A DNA stretch of 20,707 nucleotides, taken from assembly GCA_910589045.1 (NCBI GenBank), contig CAJUSH010000050.1:1-20707 (forward strand), in the 5' to 3' direction. The DNA is from an uncultured Eubacterium sp. (GTDB lineage: Bacteria > Bacillota_A > Clostridia > Lachnospirales > Lachnospiraceae). The stretch's first letter is position 1; every line of letters starts with the position of its first letter. The translations under genes and the position numbers were made by a program. The notes beneath the pieces are model-generated. The model was not told the DNA's origin. It did no database searches and saw only the letters and a program-made list of their open reading frames with translations. Below, piece by piece: positions 15,277-20,707 of this stretch.

Positions 15277-15348
15277 AAAAGCGATTATGCACTTGCAAAA
15301 TCATATGCTTGCGGTCTTTGCGGCATGCGCTCCGACCTGACGAAGCAA

Positions 15349-17040
15349 TTACAAATCCTCCTCGGTAAATGCCTCGGAAATCGGTGCACCAGGCGCAACC
15401 ATGGGCCACACCTTGTCGTCGCAGTCGATCACCGCGTCGATGACAACCGGTCCCTCAGCCGCAAGCGCCTGTGAGAGCGCCCCGTCAAATTCCTCCCGCG
15501 TCGTCGCCCGCAGCCCGGTCGCACCCATGGCCTCCGCCAGCTTTACATAGTCCACGCCGTCGTCCAGAACCGTCGCGGAATAATGCTTGTTGTAAAACAG
15601 ATCCTGCCACTGACGCACCATGCCAAGCACATGATTGTTGACGATAATCTCAACCAGCGGCAGCCCGTTGCGCGCCGCGGTTGCCACCTCGTTCATGTTC
15701 ATGCGGAAGCACCCGTCGCCCGCAAAATTGATGACCTGTTTGCCGGGGTTTGCCACCTGCGCGCCGATCGCCGCGCCGAGACCATAGCCCATGGTCCCGA
15801 GTCCCCCGGAGGTGAGCAGGGTCCGTGGACTTTTGTATTTATAATACTGCGCCGCCCACATCTGGTGCTGCCCCACCTCCGTGACGATGATCGCATCGCC
15901 CTTTGTCTGTTTATAAATCTGCTCTACCATATAAGGGCCGCTGAGTCCCGTCTCGGGATACTTTAACGGGAAGCGTTCCTTCAGCCCTGCGATATGCGCG
16001 AGCCACTCGTCATGCTCCTGCTGCTCCAGCCTTTCGTTGATCATCGCGAGCATTTCCTTCGCGTCCCCGATCACACTGGCCGTCACCGGTATGTTTTTGT
16101 TTACCTCCGCCGGATCTATGTCAATCTGCACGATCCTTGCATTGCCTGCGAATTTGCTGGCATTTCCGATGACGCGGTCGGAAAAGCGCGCGCCTACAAC
16201 GATCAGCAGATCACATTCGCTCACGCCGAAGTTTGACACCTTCGTTCCGTGCATGCCGAGCATTCCCGTGTAAAGTCCGTCCGTTCCGTCAAACGCACCC
16301 TTTCCCATCAAAGAATCGCAGACCGGCGCCTGCATAAGGGAGACAAAACGCTCCAGCTGCTCGGATGCCCCGGAGATCACCGCACCGCCGCCGACGAAGA
16401 TAAACGGCTTTTTCGATGCGCGCATGAGGCTAATCGCCGTATCGATCTCCTGCTCGGTCTCCTTGCCGCTGTCCCAGCCCTCCGCCGGACGGACGCTGGG
16501 CATATGCTTCAGGCCCGCCTTCTCGTAATCCGCCTTGTTCGCGGTCACATCCTTCGGAACATCCACCAGCACCGGGCCGGGACGCCCCTTTTTGGCGATG
16601 GCAAAAGCCCTGCGTATTGTGTCCGCCAGCTGATTCACATCCTTTACAATAAAGTTATGCTTCGTGATCGGTGTTGTGATACCGGTAATATCAATCTCCT
16701 GAAAGCTGTCCTTGCCGAGCAGGGACACGCCTACGTTGCAGGTGATGGCAACAACGGGAACGGAATCCATGTACGCCGTCGCAATGCCTGTCACCAGATT
16801 CGTTGCACCGGGTCCGGAGGTGGCAAAGCAGACACCCACCCTTCCGGTGCTTCTCGCGTAGCCGTCCGCCGCATGACTGGCCCCCTGCTCGTGGGAGGTC
16901 AGGATGTGCCGGATCTCGTCACTGTGCTTATATAACTCATCATAGACATTCAAAATCGCACCGCCCGGATAGCCGAACACGGTATCCACGCCCTGCTCCT
17001 TCAAACACTCGATAATGATCTCTGCGCCTGTGAGCTGCAT
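15349..17040 (-). CDS. ilvB: Acetolactate synthase, large (catalytic) subunit
   Basis: ThDP-dependent enzyme of branched-chain amino acid synthesis: condenses two pyruvates, or pyruvate and 2-oxobutyrate, to acetohydroxy acids. From the start at 17040 the product has 563 residues, opening MQLTGAEIIIECLKEQGVDTVFGYPGGA. The catalytic Glu51 is in SHEQGASHAADG. A central FAD-binding domain follows, then the ThDP/Mg motif from GDG (441-443) to NN (468-469). A second in-frame ATG at 17094 also has an ideal AGGAGG eight bases upstream and would add 18 residues. I prefer 17040 because it matches the family and has its own TAGGAGG. No small regulatory subunit (ilvN/ilvH) gene is nearby. Confidence 0.95.
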   Translation of the reverse strand: MQLTGAEIIIECLKEQGVDTVFGYPGGAILNVYDELYKHSDEIRHILTSHEQGASHAADGYARSTGRVGVCFATSGPGATNLVTGIATAYMDSVPVVAITCNVGVSLLGKDSFQEIDITGITTPITKHNFIVKDVNQLADTIRRAFAIAKKGRPGPVLVDVPKDVTANKADYEKAGLKHMPSVRPAEGWDSGKETEQEIDTAISLMRASKKPFIFVGGGAVISGASEQLERFVSLMQAPVCDSLMGKGAFDGTDGLYTGMLGMHGTKVSNFGVSECDLLIVVGARFSDRVIGNASKFAGNARIVQIDIDPAEVNKNIPVTASVIGDAKEMLAMINERLEQQEHDEWLAHIAGLKERFPLKYPETGLSGPYMVEQIYKQTKGDAIIVTEVGQHQMWAAQYYKYKSPRTLLTSGGLGTMGYGLGAAIGAQVANPGKQVINFAGDGCFRMNMNEVATAARNGLPLVEIIVNNHVLGMVRQWQDLFYNKHYSATVLDDGVDYVKLAEAMGATGLRATTREEFDGALSQALAAEGPVVIDAVIDCDDKVWPMVAPGAPISEAFTEEDL

Positions 17041-17065
17041 ATTTTGTATTCCTCCTAAGTCATTC

Positions 17066-17108
17066 GGAAGGCATTCCTTAAAAATGCCCCGCATTTTGCC
17101 TTCCTCCT
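17066..17108 (-). promoter_or_regulatory. Nested hairpin in the ilvB leader
   Basis: On the minus strand a perfect 8-bp stem GGAAGGCA / TGCCTTCC (17104-17097 / 17073-17066) encloses a perfect AAATGC-GGG-GCATTT stem-loop (17096-17082) that ends in five T. The first strand overlaps the upstream ribosome site AGGAGG (17108-17103), and the inner stem contains the upstream ATG at 17094. The ribosome site for the 17040 start lies just downstream and stays free. This has the look of a translation- or transcription-control element. Confidence 0.6.
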
Positions 17109-17149
17109 AGATTTCCATTTAATCGTAACTGCTTTTCCCTCTCGGCTGT

Positions 17150-18814
17150 CTATTTGATTTCTAAAATCGCGCCCCGGTTGCCGGAGGTCACCATCTTCTC
17201 GTAACGCGCCAGATAGCCGGTAGTCACCTTTGGCTCCCTCGGCTGCCACTTCGCCTTACGCGCCGCCAGCTTTTCGTCGGAAACCTTAATATCCAGCTTC
17301 ATCTCGGGAATGTTGATGCTGATCATATCCCCCTCCTCAACGAGCGCAATCGGTCCGCCGACCGCCGCCTCGGGTGAGACGTGCCCGATGGAAGCGCCGC
17401 GGCTCGCGCCGGAAAAGCGTCCGTCGGTGATGAGCGCTACGGAGGAGCCGAGTCCCATGCCTGCAATCGCCGAGGTTGGATTCAGCATCTCACGCATACC
17501 GGGGCCGCCTTTGGGTCCCTCGTAACGGATGACAACCACGTCGCCGGAGACGATTTTTCCGCCCTTGATCGCCGCAATCGCATCCTCCTCGCAGTCAAAA
17601 ACACGGGCAGGCCCCTCGTGGACAAGCATCTCCTCCACCACTGCGGAGCGCTTCACAACCGATCCGTCCGGCGCAAGGTTGCCCTTTAACACGGCAAGCC
17701 CGCCGGTTTTACTGTAAGGATTATCCACGGTGCGGATGACCGCGGGGTTCCGGTTGACCGCGTTTTTAATGTTTTCCCCGATGCTCTTGCCGGTAACGGT
17801 CATGCATTCCGTATTCAAAAGTCCGATATCCGCCAGCTCCTTCATAACCGCATACACGCCGCCCGCCTCGTTTAAGTCCTCCATGTAGGTCGGTCCTGCC
17901 GGGGCAAGGTGGCACAGGTTCGGCGTCTTTTCACTGATGGGGTTTGCATAGGAAATATCAAAATCAAAGCCGATCTCATGTGCGATGGCAGGCAGGTGTA
18001 GCATGCTGTTCGTGGAACAGCCCAGCGCCATATCAACCGTCAGCGCGTTGATGATCGCTTCCTTCGTCATAATGTCCCTCGGACGGATGTTCTTCTTTAC
18101 CAGCTCCATCACCGCCATGCCCGCGTGCTTTGCCAGCTTAATGCGCTCGGAGTAAACCGCGGGAATCGTCCCGTTCCCGGAAAGTCCCATGCCAAGCGCC
18201 TCCGTCAGGCAGTTCATCGAGTTTGCCGTGTACATGCCGGAGCAGGAACCGCAGGTCGGGCATACCTTATTTTCAAACTCGGTCACATCCTCCTGGCTCA
18301 TCGTACCTGCCGCATAGCTTCCTACCGCCTCAAACATAGAGGAAAGGCTGCGCTTTTCTCCCTTGACACGACCCGCCAGCATCGGCCCGCCGGACACAAA
18401 TACGGTGGGGATATTCAAACGCGCCGCCGCCATCAGAAGCCCCGGCACATTCTTGTCGCAGTTAGGCACCATCACAAGCGCGTCAAACTGATGCGCGATG
18501 GCCATACACTCGGTGGAATCCGCGATCAGGTCGCGGGTCACCAGCGAATATTTCATGCCGATATGCCCCATGGCGATTCCGTCGCAGACCGCGATGGCAG
18601 GAAATACAACCGGAACCCCGCCTGCCTCCGCAACGCCAAGCTTTACGGCGTCCACGATCTTGTCAATGTTCATATGTCCCGGTACAATCTCGTTGTAGGA
18701 GCTGACAATGCCGACCATCGGCTTTTTCAGCTCCTCAGCGGTAAATCCCAATGCGTTAAATAAGCTTCTTGCCGGCGCCTGCTGCATACCGGCGCGTGCG
18801 TTATCACTGATCAT
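17150..18814 (-). CDS. ilvD: Dihydroxy-acid dehydratase
   Basis: Iron-sulfur dehydratase that turns dihydroxyisovalerate and dihydroxymethylvalerate into the 2-oxo acid precursors of valine/leucine and isoleucine. The start at 18814 gives 554 residues (MISDNARAGMQQAPARSLF) and is preceded by GGGAGG. The frame is open 18 codons further upstream, but that ATG has no ribosome site. Candidate cluster ligands are Cys77 (AVCDG), Cys119 (PNCDK) and Cys191 (CGSCSGM). The C-terminal part has GRFSGASRG and HVSPEAAVGGPIA. It lies between leuB (109-base gap) and ilvB (109-base gap), all on the same strand, probably one transcript. Confidence 0.97.
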   Translation of the reverse strand: MISDNARAGMQQAPARSLFNALGFTAEELKKPMVGIVSSYNEIVPGHMNIDKIVDAVKLGVAEAGGVPVVFPAIAVCDGIAMGHIGMKYSLVTRDLIADSTECMAIAHQFDALVMVPNCDKNVPGLLMAAARLNIPTVFVSGGPMLAGRVKGEKRSLSSMFEAVGSYAAGTMSQEDVTEFENKVCPTCGSCSGMYTANSMNCLTEALGMGLSGNGTIPAVYSERIKLAKHAGMAVMELVKKNIRPRDIMTKEAIINALTVDMALGCSTNSMLHLPAIAHEIGFDFDISYANPISEKTPNLCHLAPAGPTYMEDLNEAGGVYAVMKELADIGLLNTECMTVTGKSIGENIKNAVNRNPAVIRTVDNPYSKTGGLAVLKGNLAPDGSVVKRSAVVEEMLVHEGPARVFDCEEDAIAAIKGGKIVSGDVVVIRYEGPKGGPGMREMLNPTSAIAGMGLGSSVALITDGRFSGASRGASIGHVSPEAAVGGPIALVEEGDMISINIPEMKLDIKVSDEKLAARKAKWQPREPKVTTGYLARYEKMVTSGNRGAILEIK

Positions 18815-18868
18815 ATATATTATTCCTCCCAAAATTTTTAGCAATTTTCGTTCAGGCGCTTTGTGCAT

Positions 18869-18882
18869 CGCATCCGGATGCG
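18869..18882. repeat. 14-bp perfect palindrome in the leuB-ilvD spacer
   Basis: CGCATCCGGATGCG reads identically on both strands and sits in the middle of the 109-base leuB-ilvD spacer. It could be a protein-binding operator or a fold-back in RNA. It lies 40 bases before the ilvD ribosome site. No T-run follows. Confidence 0.6.
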
Positions 18883-18923
18883 CTCGCGCAATTCTCGCTT
18901 ACACATGTGGCGGCAGAACTATT

Positions 18924-20027
18924 TTACCTAATCCGCTCACAGATCAGATCGCCCATCTGTGCGGTTCCTACCTGTGTGACAGAAGCCTTCTTTTCCTCCT
19001 GCCCCGGCATGATATCGACAGTACGGTAGCCGTCCGCAAGCACCTGCTTCACCGCTGCCTCCACCGCGTCCGCTTCCGGATCAAGGTCGAAGCTGTAGCG
19101 CAGCATCATCGCCGCGCTGAGAATCGTTGCGATAGGGTTTGCGATTCCCTTGCCCGCGATATCCGGCGCAGAGCCGCCGCTTGGCTCGTACAGCCCGAAC
19201 TTCGTATCGTTCAGACTCGCGGATGAGAGCATTCCGATGGAGCCGGTAACCATGCTCGCCTCGTCGGAGAGAATATCGCCGAACATGTTCTCGGTCAGAA
19301 TCACGTCAAACTGCTTCGGATCCTTCACAAGCTGCATCGCACAGTTGTCCACCAGCATGTGCTCACAGGCCACGTCGGGATAATCCTTTGCCACTTCCTC
19401 CACAATTTTCCGCCACAGACGCGAGGAGTCCAGCACGTTTGCCTTGTCCACGCTCGTCACCTTCTTCCGGCGCTTTCTCGCAATGTCAAACGCACGGATC
19501 GCAATGCGGCGGATCTCATTCTCATTATAAGTCAGCGTGTCAACCGCAGTCATCACGCCGTCCACTTCCTCAGTCTTCCGTTCACCGAAATACAGCCCGC
19601 CGGTCAGCTCACGCATGATCATCATATCAAATCCGTCACCGATAATATCATCCCGCAGCGGGCACGCCTCCTTCAGCTCCTCATACAGATAAGCGGGGCG
19701 CAGGTTTGCAAACAGATTCAGCGCCTTGCGGATGCCAAGCAGCCCCGCCTCCGGCCGCAGGTTCGGCGGGAGCTTATACCAGGGCGAGGTCGCGGTGTTT
19801 CCGCCGATCGAGCCCATGAGCACCGCATCGCTGCCCTTTGCCTGCTCGATGGCCTGATCCGTCAGCGGCACACCCGTCGCATCGATGGAGCAGCCGCCCA
19901 TTAAAATCTCTTCATAGTCAAAGCTGTGGTTGTACTTCCTTCCAACCGTATCCAGTACTTTTTTTGCTTCCGCAACGATCTCCGGCCCGATTCCGTCACC
20001 GGCGATCACTCCTACATGAAAATTCAT
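18924..20027 (-). CDS. leuB: 3-isopropylmalate dehydrogenase
   Basis: NAD-dependent, metal-requiring oxidative decarboxylation of 3-isopropylmalate in leucine synthesis. The 367 residues match the family. It opens VGVIAGDGIGPEIVAEAKKVL. Substrate-binding arginines are in GIRKALNLFANLRPA, and the tyrosine motif is GGLYFGERK. Other signatures are the catalytic lysine in VDKANVLDSSRLW and the metal/signature block DVILTENMFGDILSDEASMVTGSIGM, and GSAPDIAGKGIANP binds NAD. The ATG at 20027 has a GGAAGGA site. It heads the leuB-ilvD-ilvB series. The other leucine genes (leuA, leuC, leuD) and ilvC are not in this window. Confidence 0.97.
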   Translation of the reverse strand: MNFHVGVIAGDGIGPEIVAEAKKVLDTVGRKYNHSFDYEEILMGGCSIDATGVPLTDQAIEQAKGSDAVLMGSIGGNTATSPWYKLPPNLRPEAGLLGIRKALNLFANLRPAYLYEELKEACPLRDDIIGDGFDMMIMRELTGGLYFGERKTEEVDGVMTAVDTLTYNENEIRRIAIRAFDIARKRRKKVTSVDKANVLDSSRLWRKIVEEVAKDYPDVACEHMLVDNCAMQLVKDPKQFDVILTENMFGDILSDEASMVTGSIGMLSSASLNDTKFGLYEPSGGSAPDIAGKGIANPIATILSAAMMLRYSFDLDPEADAVEAAVKQVLADGYRTVDIMPGQEEKKASVTQVGTAQMGDLICERIR

Positions 20028-20136
20028 CTCTATCCTTCCCTTCTACTAAGAGTTATCTATTTGCCATGCCGCCAGAGTCAGGCTGGTTACTGCACATCTG
20101 GAAGCAATTTGCATATGCCCTGAAAATCGCAAGGAA

Positions 20137-20166
20137 GGCGTATAACGTGCTTTCCCCGTATACGCC
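20137..20166 (-). terminator. Possible terminator hairpin after yajC
   Basis: A perfect 8-bp stem GGCGTATA / TATACGCC (20166-20159 / 20144-20137) with a 14-base loop follows the yajC stop by about 13 bases. The downstream tract TTCCTTGCGATTTT is only partly T, so termination may be weak or the element may be an RNA processing site. It separates yajC from leuB. Confidence 0.5.
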
Positions 20167-20179
20167 CCCTCCCGATCGT

Positions 20180-20521
20180 TTATTTTTTTCCAGCCTTTTT
20201 GTCCTTCTCCTCTACGGCCTTAGCCGCGTCCTCGGGCTTCTCTACAGCGGAAATCGCTGCGCGCTGCATCGGAATCCGGCAATTTTTGTTGTTGCCGAAC
20301 TCAATGATCACGGTATCCTCTGACATGTCAATGACTGTTCCATAAAAGCCACTGGTAGTGAGCACCGTATCTCCGATCTCCAGTGCCTGGAGCATAGCCG
20401 CCTTCTGCTGCTGTTCTTTTTTCTGGGGGCGAATCATAAAAAAGTACATAAAACCGACCAAAATGACAATCCAGATGACCATTCCGGCTACGCCGCCCGC
20501 TGCCTGACCTGCTAAAATCAT
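20180..20521 (-). CDS. yajC: Preprotein translocase subunit YajC
   Basis: A small membrane protein that associates with SecDF and the SecYEG translocon; it is usually not essential. The 113 residues are typical: a short N-terminus, one transmembrane helix at about 12-31 (VIWIVILVGFMYFFMI), then the family hallmark RPQKKEQQQKAAMLQALEIGDTVLTTSGFYGTV and a Lys-rich tail. The ATG at 20521 follows TTAGGAGG. A relative of the tgt-yajC-secDF neighbourhood is expected in other genomes, but no such gene is inside this window. Confidence 0.96.
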   Translation of the reverse strand: MILAGQAAGGVAGMVIWIVILVGFMYFFMIRPQKKEQQQKAAMLQALEIGDTVLTTSGFYGTVIDMSEDTVIIEFGNNKNCRIPMQRAAISAVEKPEDAAKAVEEKDKKAGKK

Positions 20522-20674
20522 AGTTAATCCTCCTAATTTCCATTGTTCACCGCCAGGGGAGTATTCGAGCCTGACCCTGAACAGTTATCATAATTTGTAT
20601 TACTGCCCGAAAAGGCCAAAAACAGCCGCCGCTGTTTTGTCCCTCCAAAAAGCACTAGTATGGCATAAATTAAG
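20522..20674. other. Non-coding region upstream of yajC
   Basis: No gene is visible on either strand. It contains a perfect 8-bp stem AAAACAGC-CGCC-GCTGTTTT at 20619-20638, which on the minus strand is followed by a fifth T and resembles a short terminator. I find no well-spaced promoter for yajC. Confidence 0.5.
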
Positions 20675-20703
20675 TTGTTGATATTTTTAACATCTGGTAT
20701 AAT
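20675..20703 (+). promoter_or_regulatory. Rightward sigma-A promoter at the window edge
   Basis: On the plus strand TTGTTG (20675-20680) is separated by exactly 17 bases from a perfect TATAAT (20698-20703), with a TGG extended -10. It points out of the window, opposite to every gene here, so it should drive a divergent gene to the right of yajC. Confidence 0.75.
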
Positions 20704-20707
20704 AGAC

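Noticed and set aside
20046..20114. 22-codon frame before leuB that could be a leucine leader peptide
   Set aside because: It holds two Leu, two Ile and one Val, but they are scattered. The ribosome site is weak and no terminator or antiterminator pair lies between it and leuB.
1..20707. CRISPR arrays, insertion sequences, prophage, tRNA or rRNA genes
   Set aside because: I found no regularly spaced repeats, transposase or phage-like proteins, cloverleaf sequences or rRNA segments. The gene content is housekeeping and biosynthetic throughout.

Overview
This window looks like a core chromosomal segment of a Gram-positive anaerobe of the Bacillota, most likely a Lachnospiraceae-type Clostridia. 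The evidence is pyruvate phosphate dikinase, a single-chain alpha2-type glycyl-tRNA synthetase, an M16C (PreP-like) peptidase next to era, a short SerA with a DUF1015 partner, strong AGGAGG ribosome binding sites and TTGACA/TATAAT promoters. This assignment rests on gene content and family resemblance, not on a search. Every credible gene is on the minus strand, so transcription runs from high to low coordinates. I see no insertion sequence, prophage, CRISPR array, tRNA or rRNA, and no dedicated exotic system.

Layout in transcription order, right to left. At 20522-20707 is a non-coding edge with a near-consensus promoter pointing right, out of the window. yajC (20180-20521) is followed by a hairpin. 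Then comes an amino-acid block: leuB, ilvD, ilvB (branched-chain synthesis), serC, serA and a DUF1015 gene (serine synthesis), followed by an MscS-family channel. A cold-shock protein gene with its own promoter and terminator sits at 10254-10626. Next is a translation/repair cluster: M16C peptidase, era, a 57-codon YqzL-like gene and recO. A lipoprotein gene with its own promoter is followed by glyQS and a strong terminator. Last is ppdK, with its own promoter and a leader of about 140 nt, ending 25 bases from the left edge.

How the genes work together: LeuB, IlvD and IlvB catalyse steps of leucine/valine/isoleucine synthesis. SerC and SerA make serine from 3-phosphoglycerate, and the DUF1015 gene is translationally coupled to serA. 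PpdK interconverts pyruvate and PEP in glycolysis. Era, RecO, GlyQS and the cold-shock protein serve ribosome assembly, recombination, tRNA charging and RNA chaperoning. The order era - yqzL-like - recO - glycyl-tRNA synthetase is the one known from Bacillus.

The least explained material is between genes. The ilvD-ilvB and ilvB-serC spacers both carry an AGGAGGAAGGCA block that forms a hairpin containing an ATG. One opens an in-frame 18-codon extension of ilvB. The other opens a 24-codon ORF whose stop overlaps the serC start. Two genes (the YqzL-like gene and the M16C peptidase) appear to start at TTG. No T-box leader is visible in front of glyQS or the branched-chain genes. The longest spacers are 2669-2920 (252 nt) and 6026-6241 (216 nt), so no gene-free stretch exceeds 300 bases.
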